A DNA stretch of 43,919 nt from Myxococcales bacterium. Its GTDB lineage: Bacteria > Myxococcota_A > Polyangia > Polyangiales > Polyangiaceae. The notes beneath the pieces were generated by a model, which saw nothing but the letters and a program-made list of their open reading frames with translations, did no database searches and had not been told where the DNA came from. Below are positions 27,404 to 36,042 of this stretch, one piece after another (position 1 is the first letter of the stretch; every line of letters begins with the position of its first letter). Position numbers and translations under genes: made by a program. Location: assembly GCA_016794345.1 (NCBI GenBank), contig JAEUKE010000247.1, forward strand, positions 1 through 43,919. Direction: 5' to 3'.

Positions 27404-27991
27404 TCAGACGGCGTCGACGCAGAGCAGCACGGGCAGGTCGCCGCGGAGCCGGTATTGTCCGGAGCGCAGCTTGAGCCGGATGCGCCCCTTCTCGCCGGAC
27501 TTGGTCGGCGCCTCGAACACCGTCACGGTCCCGAACGGCGCGCGCCAGCCCGGCGCCTCGTCCCAGCGGCTGCCGCTCCAGATCTTCATCTTGTTCGGGT
27601 TGAAGTCCATGTCGGGCGGCGGCGCCGACAGGTCCAGCTTCGCCCCGGCCTCCCACGGCAGCGCGACGAAGAGCTGGCGCTGTCCCTTCTCGGCCTTGCT
27701 CTTCTTGTCGCAGGTCCGCGGCTTCTCCAGGAGCTCGAGCACCAGATGGAGCTTCCCGTCACGTTTGAACACGGCGGTGCCGACGGCCTGCGCCGGCTGG
27801 TAGGGCTTGTCGTCGACCTGCCCCTTGACCTCGATGAGGCGCGGAGCCGGATCGTCGTCGTCCGGCTCCGCGACGGACGGCGCCGGCTCCGGCGCGCTGG
27901 CCGACGCGGCCGGCGCCTGCTCCTGGGGCTGGGCACCCGAGCAGGCGGACGTGACGAGGACGAGGCCGGCGAGGAGGAGCTGGACGCGCAT
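27404..27991 (-). CDS. Putative lipoprotein of unknown function
   Basis: This 195-residue protein has a signal ending VTSAC (Cys17), then an Ala/Pro/Ser/Glu linker and a DDDD run near 48-51. A beta-rich domain of about 140 residues contains two cysteines (KPRTC and VLLCVDAV). It ends right after the second. I know no family for it. ATG 27991 starts the signal; a longer in-frame start 63 bases upstream does not. It lies 72 bases upstream of the L,D-transpeptidase gene, and prs ends 87 bases upstream of its start. Confidence 0.65.
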   Translation of the reverse strand: MRVQLLLAGLVLVTSACSGAQPQEQAPAASASAPEPAPSVAEPDDDDPAPRLIEVKGQVDDKPYQPAQAVGTAVFKRDGKLHLVLELLEKPRTCDKKSKAEKGQRQLFVALPWEAGAKLDLSAPPPDMDFNPNKMKIWSGSRWDEAPGWRAPFGTVTVFEAPTKSGEKGRIRLKLRSGQYRLRGDLPVLLCVDAV

Positions 27992-28078
27992 CGGGTCGAT
28001 TATCCCCGAGGATCCGTTTGAGCTCAAAATCCACGACACGGGCTCCACCCGCACGCCACATGGGCGCGAGCGGGACGC

Positions 28079-29023
28079 TCAGACGAAGAGCGAGCTGACC
28101 GAGTCGGAGTTGTGGATGCGCCGGATGGCCTCCGCCAGGAGGCGCGCGGTGCTCACGACCTTGAACTTGCCCGAGGCCTTGGCCTCGGCCGAGAGCGGGA
28201 TCGAGTTGGTCACGATGACCTCGACGAGCGGCGACTCGGCGATGCGCTTCACGGCCGGGCCGGACAGGACGGCGTGGCTCGCGCAAGCGGCCACCTCCTT
28301 CGCGCCCGCCTTCACCAGCGCCTGGGCGGCGTTCACGAGCGTGCCGGCGGTGTCGATCATGTCGTCGAGGATGAGGCAACGTTTGCCCTCCACGTCGCCG
28401 ATGATGTTCATCACCTCGCTCACGTTCGCGCGCTCGCGGCGCTTGTCGATGATGGCGAGGGAGCCGAAGAGCCGCTTCGAGTAGGCGCGCGCGCGCTCGA
28501 CGCCGCCGGCGTCCGGCGACACGACGACCACGTCGTTGCCGTAGTTCGCGCGGAGGTGCTGGTCCAGGAGGGCCGGCATCGCGAAGAGGTGGTCGAAGGG
28601 GATGTTGAAGAAGCCCTGGATCTGCGCCGCGTGCAGGTCCAGCGCGACGATGCGGTTGACACCGGCGGCGACCACCAGGTCCGCGACGAGCTTGGACGTG
28701 ATGGGGGTGCGCGGCGCGACCTTCCGATCCTGTCGGCCGTACCCGTAATACGGGATGACCGCGGTGATGGAGCCGGCCGAGGCGCGCCGGAGCGCGTCGG
28801 CCATGATGAGGAGCTCCATGACGTGGTCGTTCACCGGCGCACAGGTCGGCTGAACGATGTAGGTGTCGACGCCGCGTACGTTCTCTTGGATTTCGCAGAA
28901 CGTCTCGCCGTCGGAGAACCGAGACACCTTTGCCTTCCCAACCGGAAGCTCGAGGTACTGACAGATCTCGGCCGAGAGGTCGGGGTTGGCGTTACCGGAG
29001 AAAATGCTCACCCGCTTGAACAT
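28079..29023 (-). CDS. prs: Ribose-phosphate pyrophosphokinase
   Basis: This 314-residue enzyme makes PRPP from ribose 5-phosphate and ATP for nucleotide, His and Trp synthesis. Motifs seen are FSDGETFCEI, GYGRQDRK in the ATP-binding loop, DLHAAQIQGFF, and the PRPP-binding loop CLILDDMIDTAGT. The length is normal (about 315). GAGGG lies 7 bases before the ATG. It is the first gene of the broken prs-rplY-pth-rpsF-rpsR-rplI-dnaB backbone. It is divergent from ribF across a 107-base gap. Confidence 0.98.
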   Translation of the reverse strand: MFKRVSIFSGNANPDLSAEICQYLELPVGKAKVSRFSDGETFCEIQENVRGVDTYIVQPTCAPVNDHVMELLIMADALRRASAGSITAVIPYYGYGRQDRKVAPRTPITSKLVADLVVAAGVNRIVALDLHAAQIQGFFNIPFDHLFAMPALLDQHLRANYGNDVVVVSPDAGGVERARAYSKRLFGSLAIIDKRRERANVSEVMNIIGDVEGKRCLILDDMIDTAGTLVNAAQALVKAGAKEVAACASHAVLSGPAVKRIAESPLVEVIVTNSIPLSAEAKASGKFKVVSTARLLAEAIRRIHNSDSVSSLFV

Positions 29024-29130
29024 CGACGCGCCCTCATGAGCGGATGGTTGAGGGTCGCCGGGTACCAGCCGAAGCGTTCGACGTCAAGGTGGGCCCCAGC
29101 GACGCTTGCCCATGGTAACGGTCTTTCGAC

Positions 29131-30069
29131 GTGCGTAGCGCCGCCCATTTGGTCGTCATCGGAAACTTCGACGGGTTCCACCGTGGCCACCAAGCTCTCC
29201 TGGCAGCGGCAGCCCGGGAGGCGATGGCCGGAGGACTCGGCCCTCGGGTCCTGACCTTCACGCCGCATCCGGCCAAGGTGCTGGGCCGAACGCCCCCTCC
29301 CGTCCTCACCCGGCCGGAGAGAAAGCGCGAGCTCATCCGCCGGGCGTTTCCGACCGTCGAGGTCGTCGAGCAGACCTTCGACCTCGGCTTCGCCGCGCTC
29401 TCCCCGGACCAGTTCGCCGAGTGGCTCGCGCGCGAGCAAGGCGCCGCCCGCGTCGTCGTCGGTCAGAACTTCCGTTTCGGAAAGGGTCGCGCGGGGGGCT
29501 TCGACGATCTCGTGCGGCTCGGCGCCGTGCACGGCTTCCGAGCCACGTTCGAGCCGCTCGTCGGCGACGACGGCGGCGCGTGGTCGAGCACGCGCATCCG
29601 CAACGCGATCGCAGCCGGAGATCTCCCAGCGGCAGAACGAATGCTCGGCCGACCGCACGTGCTCATCGGCGAAGTGGGGCGAGGCAAGCAGCTCGGTCGC
29701 ACGATCGGCATGCCCACGGCCAACCTGGATGCCGTGGAGGAAATGTTGCCGCCATTCGGTGTGTACGCGACGCTGGTCGACGTGGTGGAGGCAGGCCGCC
29801 CGCGCGCGCTCGGGCTCGGCGCGATGAGCATTGGCGTGAACCCGACGACCGACGACACGACCGACGTGAAGGCGGAGGTCAACGTGCTCGACTTCGACGG
29901 TGACCTCTACGGCCGCACGCTCCGAGTCTCGCTGATCGCGCGCATCCGCGGCGAAGAGAGGTTCGATTCGCTCGACGCGCTCGTGGCGCAAATGCGGGTC
30001 GATGTGGCGAGCTGCCGCGACGCGCTCGCGGGCCGCGAGCCCGATCCGTCCACCGGGTCCTTCGGCTGA
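29131..30069 (+). CDS. ribF: Bifunctional riboflavin kinase / FMN adenylyltransferase
   Basis: This 312-residue enzyme converts riboflavin to FMN and then FAD. The FMN adenylyltransferase domain at 1-165 has GNFDGFHRGHQ at 11-21 (nucleotidyl-transferase motif) and SSTRIR at 152-157. The flavokinase domain follows at about 175-300, with GRGKQLGRTIGMPTAN at 183-198. The start codon is GTG at 29131. It is 22 bases upstream of the DUF4912 gene on the same strand and may form an operon with it. Confidence 0.97.
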   Translation: MRSAAHLVVIGNFDGFHRGHQALLAAAAREAMAGGLGPRVLTFTPHPAKVLGRTPPPVLTRPERKRELIRRAFPTVEVVEQTFDLGFAALSPDQFAEWLAREQGAARVVVGQNFRFGKGRAGGFDDLVRLGAVHGFRATFEPLVGDDGGAWSSTRIRNAIAAGDLPAAERMLGRPHVLIGEVGRGKQLGRTIGMPTANLDAVEEMLPPFGVYATLVDVVEAGRPRALGLGAMSIGVNPTTDDTTDVKAEVNVLDFDGDLYGRTLRVSLIARIRGEERFDSLDALVAQMRVDVASCRDALAGREPDPSTGSFG

Positions 30070-30091
30070 CCGTTGTGGTAGGGTCTCGAGC

Positions 30092-31390
30092 ATGCAGCAC
30101 AAAGACCTGGAGCAGCTGTCGCGCGAGGAGCTGATCGAGAAGGCCGAAGCGCTCGGCATCGCGCGCGCGCGGACGCTGACCATGGCCGAGCTCGTCGACG
30201 AGCTGTGCCTCGCGGACGAACGACGCACCGGCGAGCGAAAGCCGCGCGGATGGTTCGGGCGCGCGCGCGACCTCTTGACCAGCGTGATCGATCGAGGGCT
30301 CGCCATGCCCGAGGCCCCGAAGCGACGCGCCACCAGCCGCGTCGGCAACGCTGCGCCTCCTCCGCTGCCGACCGTGACGCTCGCCGAGATCTACGCGGCG
30401 CAGGGTCACCTCGAGCGCGCCGTCTCGACCCTCGACGAGGTGCTCGCAAAGGAGCCTGGCCACGACGAGGCTCTCCGACTCCGCGAGCGCTTCCAGGCGC
30501 AGCTCCGCAAGACAAAGCCCTCCACCGTGCCGCCTGCCCCGCAGGTCATTCCGCTCACCCCGCCGAGCTCCCCCGGAGCGGACGCGGCGGACTCGCTCGC
30601 CGTCGGGAAGAACGTGGAGATCGGCGACGGTGTCGCGGCTGCGCCGGCGTCGGCCCCCGAGACCCCGGCCGACGCCACACCGCCGGCGGCCGACCTGGCG
30701 CAGCACGAAGAGCAGACGTTCGACGTGGACGAGGTCGTGGCCGTCGCGGTCGACCCGCACACGGTCTACGTCTACTGGGAGGTGCGCCCGAAGACCTTCG
30801 CGGCCGCGCGCGGTCGCGCTCCCGATGGCGCGCTCGTCGTTCGTGTCGTCGCCATCAGCGCTGCGTCGAGCGGCCCGTCGACGGACACACGAGACATCCG
30901 GGTGGACGCCCTGTTTGGCGAGCTCTTCGTCCGCGGGCTTCCGCAGGGCGCCCAGGTCCGCTTGTCGATCGGGTACGCGACCGAGAGCGGTTTCGAGCCC
31001 TTCGCCGTGGGCCTCGAGCTCACCACGCCACGCGCTCGGCCGACCGCCCAGCCCGCCGCCACGTTCCGCCGCTGGAGCGAGGTTCGCGCGGAGGTGGAGG
31101 ACACGACGCTCCCCCGGCCCACCGGCACGGCGGCGGGCGCACCGCCGGCGCTGCCGTCGATCGAGCAGCGCGCCGAGGCGCCGACCGCTCTGCCCGCGCC
31201 AGCCTGGGTAGAGACGCCGCGCTTCGTGCAGGTCTCGGAGCCTGTGCCGGCCGGCAACTTCCGACACGTGTCGTTCCACCGCCTGCCCGGCTCGAGCGAC
31301 ATCTTCCGCAAAGAAGCGTTTTTCTCGCGCGGGCCGTTCCGTCCCGGAGGCGTGGACTCACACGGCTTCCGAGCGGCGCCGGCGCCCTGA
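30092..31390 (+). CDS. DUF4912 protein with Rho-N/SAP-like head and TPR segment
   Basis: This 432-residue protein has three recognisable parts. Residues 5-40 (LSREELIEKAEALGI, then MAELVDELCLA) look like a Rho-N/SAP-like helical motif. Residues 96-135 look like one TPR-like unit (LAEIYAAQGHLERAVSTLDE, then VLAKEPGH). The DUF4912 domain spans about 210-330 and holds the family signature VDPHTVYVYWEV. Linkers and the tail are Pro/Ala/Thr-rich. There is no signal peptide, so it should be cytoplasmic. DUF4912 function is unknown; the Rho-N-like head suggests nucleic-acid contact, which is inference. It starts 22 bases after ribF. Confidence 0.8.
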   Translation: MQHKDLEQLSREELIEKAEALGIARARTLTMAELVDELCLADERRTGERKPRGWFGRARDLLTSVIDRGLAMPEAPKRRATSRVGNAAPPPLPTVTLAEIYAAQGHLERAVSTLDEVLAKEPGHDEALRLRERFQAQLRKTKPSTVPPAPQVIPLTPPSSPGADAADSLAVGKNVEIGDGVAAAPASAPETPADATPPAADLAQHEEQTFDVDEVVAVAVDPHTVYVYWEVRPKTFAAARGRAPDGALVVRVVAISAASSGPSTDTRDIRVDALFGELFVRGLPQGAQVRLSIGYATESGFEPFAVGLELTTPRARPTAQPAATFRRWSEVRAEVEDTTLPRPTGTAAGAPPALPSIEQRAEAPTALPAPAWVETPRFVQVSEPVPAGNFRHVSFHRLPGSSDIFRKEAFFSRGPFRPGGVDSHGFRAAPAP

Positions 31391-31445
31391 GAGAAAAAAC
31401 GCACGCCCTTAGCAACTGGCGCCGGCTCGTGTCGACAGAGAGGGC

Positions 31446-32324
31446 ATGAGGTACCCGCTCGCCGTCGCCGCGCTGTTGCTCGTCGCCTTCGCCACCTTCG
31501 CTCGCCCCACGTTGGCGGAGCCACCTGAGGACGCCGCTCCCGATGACGAGCCGCTCGGCGCGCTCGCTTCCGACGAGCCCTCGTTCGGGACGGCCGCGCC
31601 GCCGCTCTGGCTCTCGATAGGAGCGCTCGGTGGCTCGGGCCCAAACGGCATCGAGCTCCGTGGGATGCTGACGCTCGGCACCAGCCTCGACAAGCTCGCG
31701 CGGGCGGGTCGGGTCGGGGCCGAGCGCGCCAAGACCCAGACGGACGACGAAGCCACGGAGGAGAGCACGCCGGTGGAGGAACGCGCCGAGAGGCCTTCTC
31801 CCCTCGTGAACGGCGCGCTGGCGCGAGGGCTCGTCAGAGCCGCGCTCGCCACCGCGAGAGAGTCGGAGCGGCGGCGTGATCTCGACGACCTCGCGCTCCG
31901 CGCACGGCTCTCCGGGCTGCTCCCGGAGCTTCGCGTCCGGCTCGCGCACGCGCTCGATCAGGACCAGGCGTTGTCACCGACCGAATACGATCCGGAGCGC
32001 GTCACGGCGTCCGGCGGGACCAGCCTCTGGATCGAGGGCCGCGCGACGTTCCGACTCGATCGGCTCGTCTTCGCCGACGAGGAGGTCGCGATCGAACGGC
32101 TGCGGGCCGATCGCGAGCGCGCTGAGCGCGCCCTCGTGGCCGAGTCGCTCCGCGCGCTCGAGCGCTGGCAGCGAGCTCGAGGGCACGCGGCCGATCCGGC
32201 GTTGCCGGACGACAAGCGGATGGAGGCCGAGCTCGAGGCCGCGGCCGCCGAGGCGACCCTCGACGTCATGACCGACGGCTGGTTCAGCGGACCAGCCGGC
32301 CGGCGGCTGGCGCGACCACGCTGA
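31446..32324 (+). CDS. Secreted protein of unknown function with helical C-terminus
   Basis: This 292-residue protein has a signal peptide cleaved near PTLA-EPPE (residue 24), then an acidic Pro-rich linker and a single strand-rich segment. From about 95 it is helical and rich in Arg, Glu and Ala, with likely coiled coil at about 195-270 (RADRERAERALVAESL). It is not an enzyme I recognise. It follows the DUF4912 gene after 55 bases and may be cotranscribed with it. It ends convergently 15 bases from the end of the lipoprotein gene at 32340. Confidence 0.65.
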   Translation: MRYPLAVAALLLVAFATFARPTLAEPPEDAAPDDEPLGALASDEPSFGTAAPPLWLSIGALGGSGPNGIELRGMLTLGTSLDKLARAGRVGAERAKTQTDDEATEESTPVEERAERPSPLVNGALARGLVRAALATARESERRRDLDDLALRARLSGLLPELRVRLAHALDQDQALSPTEYDPERVTASGGTSLWIEGRATFRLDRLVFADEEVAIERLRADRERAERALVAESLRALERWQRARGHAADPALPDDKRMEAELEAAAAEATLDVMTDGWFSGPAGRRLARPR

Positions 32325-32339
32325 CCGACGACGGCCTCG

Positions 32340-33257
32340 TCAGAGGATGTCGTTCGACAGCACCACGCGCTTCGTGCCGACGCCGACGTCGCCGTCCGAG
32401 TCGGTCATCGTCACGGTCATGTCGAGCGTCTTGCCCAGGAGCCCGTCGATGGGGTGCGTGTCGTCGTCGAGCCGGAAGCGGAGGCCGTAGATCTTGCAGT
32501 AGCCGCCTTCGTCCGGATCGAACGTGAAGACGACGCTGAACGGCGGGATATCGTAGCCGAGCTCGTCGATTCTTCCTGACACTTCCGTCACGGTCCCGCT
32601 CTGCTTCAGGTTCTTCACCCGGACCGCGAGCCAGATGTGGTAGCCGCCCTGCGGCCCGGCCTCGACCTGCGCCGTCGCGCCTTCGTCGAGGGGCAGGTAC
32701 CCGGATTGTCCCTCGCCGACGATGACCTCGATGGCGCCGCCCGGCTCACATCGGTCCCCGCCGTTGCCGCCAGCCCAGCCGGCGTAGTAGTCGGAGAGCG
32801 ACCCGGGATCCTTGAAAGGGTCGGCGCAGGCGCCTTCCACGCAGGTCTGGTCCGCCGTGCACGAAGGCGCAGCGGCGCCGGTGCACTCTGCATCGAGGTT
32901 GGTCACGTAGAGGATCGAACGACCATCCACGGCCTTCGTGGAGGCCTTGCGGTTGAGGATGATCTGCCCGCCCGAGTAGACGTCGAGGCTCAGGTCGACC
33001 GGGTCGCCATCCCCGAGCTCTTCCACCTTCAGCTCGAACGGAAACGCGAGATCACCGGCCTGGTACGTCTTCGACAGACGCTCCTCGCCGGCGACGACCA
33101 CACGCGCCTCGAGCCGCTCGATGAGGCTCGGCTTGATCTCACTCGTCACGCCGAACACGACCGAGCCTTCCCCCCCACCGTCGTCGCAGGCCGCAAACGC
33201 GGCGCCTCCGACGAGGGCCATGGCTCCGAGCAGCCGGCCGAGACGTGGCGCCGTCAC
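32340..33257 (-). CDS. Lipoprotein coupled to the DsbD-like gene
   Basis: This 305-residue protein starts at GTG 33257, overlapping the DsbD-like stop as GTGA. Its signal ends FAAC (Cys24). The mature protein is beta-rich, with a short four-cysteine cluster near 125-145 (AECT, SCTAD, TCVEGAC) of the kind seen in myxobacterial surface proteins. It has a further cysteine in DRCEPGG and one near the C-terminal third (GGYCKIYGL). These cysteines make it a plausible client of the adjacent thiol-disulphide system; this is inference. It has no recognised family. Confidence 0.75.
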   Translation of the reverse strand: MTAPRLGRLLGAMALVGGAAFAACDDGGGEGSVVFGVTSEIKPSLIERLEARVVVAGEERLSKTYQAGDLAFPFELKVEELGDGDPVDLSLDVYSGGQIILNRKASTKAVDGRSILYVTNLDAECTGAAAPSCTADQTCVEGACADPFKDPGSLSDYYAGWAGGNGGDRCEPGGAIEVIVGEGQSGYLPLDEGATAQVEAGPQGGYHIWLAVRVKNLKQSGTVTEVSGRIDELGYDIPPFSVVFTFDPDEGGYCKIYGLRFRLDDDTHPIDGLLGKTLDMTVTMTDSDGDVGVGTKRVVLSNDIL

Positions 33258-34657
33258 TTCACGGGCTCGAGCGCGGCGAGGAACTCCTTCGCCTCGACGA
33301 ACTTCTCGATGCGAGCGACCTCTTTGCCCTCGGAGTCGAAGATGAGGACGGCGGGCAACCCGTTGACCTTGTACTTCTTCTTCAGGGCCTCGTTCGCCGG
33401 ATCCTCGTCATTCGAGAGGTCGATCTTCCCGGCGACGAAGCGGCCGCCCTTCACGAGCACGTCTTTGTCGGAGAACGTGTACTTCTCGAGCTCTTTGCAG
33501 GCGACACACCAGTTGGCGCCGAAGTCGAGGATCATCGGCCGCTTCTCGGCCTGCGCCTTCTCGACGGCTTCCTTCTCGGTGTGGACCCACTCGAGCAGCT
33601 TCACGGGCTCCTTCGAGCCGCCTTCGGCGCCGGCCGCGGCGGCGGCGTCCGCCTTGAGCTTGTCGAGCTCTGCCGCGGAGAGCTCGGCCGGCTTCTTGAT
33701 GGCCTCGACGAGGATGAACCCGCCGACGACCGTCGCGAGGATCCCCGCCCCCTTCCGCACCTTCGCGAGCGTGCCGTCGCTCCAGTCGAGGTGAATCGCG
33801 CCGATGCCGATCCCGACGACGCCCAGGCCCGCGGCGATGAGGAAGAACGTGGTGTTGTTCTTCACGAAGGCGTTGAGAGTGGGGAACGCGACCGAGAAGT
33901 GGCCGAGCGCGAGGACGACGAGGGCGATGCCGAACACCGTCTTGACCCACATCATCCACTGGCCGCTCTTCGGGAGGCTCGTGGCGAACGTGCCGACGAG
34001 CCAGAAGAGGATGCCGAGGCCGAGCGAATACGACATGCCGTAGAGGATGCCGAGCTTCCAGTCCTGGGAGTTCGTCACGTCCGCCAGGAGGCGGATGAGG
34101 CCCGGGCCCGAGCAGGGCGCGGCGATGGGGCCGGTGACGATGCCGAGCGTGAAGGCGCCGCCGAAGCCGACGCCACCGACGGAGGAGAGGCGCTGCATGA
34201 CGGAGTCGGGCAGCTGCAGCTCGTAGGCGCCGAACATGGAGGCGGCGAGCGCGATGAAGAGCAGACCGAACGCGATCTGCACCGCGCGGCTCTGCAAGAA
34301 CGCGCCGAACATGCCGCCGGTCAGCCCGGCGACCGTGAAGAGGATGGTGAAGAGCACGGCCATGCCGAGCACGAACGCGGTGGAGAGCATGGCCGCTTCG
34401 CGCTTGCTCTTCGCCTCCTTCGCGCCGAACACGCTCACCGTGATGGCGATCATCGGGTAGACGCAAGGCGTGAGGCTCGTGCCGAAGCCCCAGCCGAACG
34501 CCTCGATCGCGCGGGTGAGGATCGAAGGTTGCTGGGCCGCGGCTGCGGCGACCTCGGCATCGCCGGACGACCACCCGGCGGAGGCGAGCGCGAGCAGCGC
34601 GAGCATGGGAAGAATGAGGGAGGAAGTGAGCTTCGGAAGAACGCGCTCGCGGGTCAT
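33254..34657 (-). CDS. dsbD: DsbD-like CcdA-thioredoxin fusion (cytoplasm-to-periplasm electron transfer)
   Basis: This 467-residue protein combines a CcdA/DsbD-type membrane part (about eight helices, 10-320, with TPCVYPMIA and AAPCSGPG, the conserved membrane cysteines) and a thioredoxin domain at 350-467 with WCVAC (CXXC at 384-387). It lacks the N-terminal immunoglobulin-like domain of full DsbD. It would move reducing equivalents from the cytoplasm to periplasmic proteins or cytochromes c. ATG 34657 has AGGAG about 10 bases before it and begins a signal-like segment; a longer frame upstream is unlikely. Its stop overlaps the following lipoprotein gene as GTGA. Confidence 0.93.
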   Translation of the reverse strand: MTRERVLPKLTSSLILPMLALLALASAGWSSGDAEVAAAAAQQPSILTRAIEAFGWGFGTSLTPCVYPMIAITVSVFGAKEAKSKREAAMLSTAFVLGMAVLFTILFTVAGLTGGMFGAFLQSRAVQIAFGLLFIALAASMFGAYELQLPDSVMQRLSSVGGVGFGGAFTLGIVTGPIAAPCSGPGLIRLLADVTNSQDWKLGILYGMSYSLGLGILFWLVGTFATSLPKSGQWMMWVKTVFGIALVVLALGHFSVAFPTLNAFVKNNTTFFLIAAGLGVVGIGIGAIHLDWSDGTLAKVRKGAGILATVVGGFILVEAIKKPAELSAAELDKLKADAAAAAGAEGGSKEPVKLLEWVHTEKEAVEKAQAEKRPMILDFGANWCVACKELEKYTFSDKDVLVKGGRFVAGKIDLSNDEDPANEALKKKYKVNGLPAVLIFDSEGKEVARIEKFVEAKEFLAALEPVK

Positions 34658-34733
34658 CTGCGATGGGCTCCTAATCTCGGTGGCTGACGAGGCAGGAGTG
34701 TAGCAGGTTTTCGAAACAAGACGCCGCGCGTGG

Positions 34734-35705
34734 TCAGACCTCGGACCGCGCGATGTCACGCAAGGTCCGCTTGGCGCGGTCGAGCTCCCCGCTCAGCGCC
34801 ACGGACATGGGGGTCGGCGACTCCACCGTGCGGGAAACGAAGGCCTCGAGGTACCGACGCGCCGCGGCGTAGCGGCCCGCGTAGTAGCTGAGCAGCCCCA
34901 GCACGAACCGCCCGTATCCTTGTCCAGCGGGGACGGCCGCCAGCCTGTTGATGAGCGTGCCGAGCGACGTCACGCGTGCGCCCGACGCGCACCGGGCCGC
35001 GGCGAGGTGGCCTTGGTAGAGAGGCTTCTCGCGCGTCGCCCAGCGAGCGGCTCGCTCGAGCGCGGCGATGGCTTCGTCGTGGCGATCGGCGAGGAAGTAG
35101 AGACCGCCGAGCGTCCACCAGTGGAAGGCCCGCCGATTCGCCGGGCCGACCCGCGCCGCCGTGCGGAGGTGGCGCGAGGCAGCGTCGAGATCGCCGATCG
35201 CTGCCGCCGCGCGCGCCGCGTCCTGGTGCACGACGTCCTCGAGCACGCCGAGCGTGAGGGATTGCTCGGCCACGTCGAATGCCTGACGGAACTGGCCTTG
35301 CTCGAAGTGCGCGAGGTAGAGCTGCCGGAGGAGCATTGCCTGCGTGGTCCTGTCGAGGCGAGCCCGAGAGGCGAGCCCCCGCCGCGCCCACATCCCGCGC
35401 GCGCGCGGCGTCTTGGCCGCCATGGCGCGCGCCAGGTGCTCCTCGGGGCTCAGCACGTACATGCGGCCCTGGCTCGCGCCGGCTCGTGCGCGCGAAGGGC
35501 TCTTGCGGGCCCTCGACTCGCCGTCCGCCCCGGAAATCTTCTCGGACTTCGGGCGGTTCGACCGGGGGCGAGTCGATTGCCCCAGCCTTCGCGAGCTCGG
35601 CGGCGGCGAGCTGTCCCTCACGGACGATCCCGTTTGGCGGGCCACAATCCCCAGGTTAGCAGCACCTAAACACGCGTCCAGAAAAGTGAAATCCCCTCCC
35701 CTCAT
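34734..35705 (-). CDS. TPR-like helical repeat protein
   Basis: This protein of up to 323 residues is alpha-helical from about residue 85, with TPR-like helix pairs (RQLYLAHFEQGQFRQAFDVA; TLGGLYFLADRHDEAIAALE; VLGLLSYYAGRYAAARRYLE). The first 80 residues are Ser/Arg/Pro-rich and look disordered. ATG 35705 has AAGGAG only one base upstream, so the start may instead be Met82 (35462). It lies 76 bases upstream of the dsbD-like start on the same strand and could be in one operon with it. TPR proteins are scaffolds; the partner is unknown. Confidence 0.6.
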   Translation of the reverse strand: MRGGDFTFLDACLGAANLGIVARQTGSSVRDSSPPPSSRRLGQSTRPRSNRPKSEKISGADGESRARKSPSRARAGASQGRMYVLSPEEHLARAMAAKTPRARGMWARRGLASRARLDRTTQAMLLRQLYLAHFEQGQFRQAFDVAEQSLTLGVLEDVVHQDAARAAAAIGDLDAASRHLRTAARVGPANRRAFHWWTLGGLYFLADRHDEAIAALERAARWATREKPLYQGHLAAARCASGARVTSLGTLINRLAAVPAGQGYGRFVLGLLSYYAGRYAAARRYLEAFVSRTVESPTPMSVALSGELDRAKRTLRDIARSEV

Positions 35706-35745
35706 ACTCCTTGCCCACCGGGCGAACCTTGGCCAGGCTGCGGGC

Positions 35746-36042
35746 GTGTTGACTCGGGCAGGCGCCCTCGGTTTGGTTCTCGTCGTCGGCCTCTCGGCAG
35801 GGTGCGGTCACCCGGCCACACGCGAGGAGTGCTCGCTCATTCTGGACAAGAGCGCGGAGCTCAAGCTGCGCGAGCAAGAGGTGTCGGACCCCGCGGTGAT
35901 CGAGGAGCGGCTCAAGTCGTTCCGCGAGACGCGCGGCGACGAGCTGCTCGAGAAGTGTGTCGGGCGCAACATCACGAAGCGCGCGATCAGCTGCGTCGAG
36001 CGAGCGGACTCTGCGGCGGCCGTCGATCGGTGTCTCTATTGA
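35746..36042 (+). CDS. Small four-cysteine lipoprotein, first of tandem pair
   Basis: This 98-residue protein starts at GTG 35746. The signal ends LSAGC (Cys20). The mature domain has the order Cys (EECSLILDK), Cys (LEKC), Cys (ISCVERA) and Cys (DRCLY), with helices between. A second gene of the same pattern follows with its start inside the stop of this one. Four equally placed cysteines suggest two disulphides. I know no family. A longer frame upstream is open but does not give a signal. Confidence 0.6.
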   Translation: MLTRAGALGLVLVVGLSAGCGHPATREECSLILDKSAELKLREQEVSDPAVIEERLKSFRETRGDELLEKCVGRNITKRAISCVERADSAAAVDRCLY

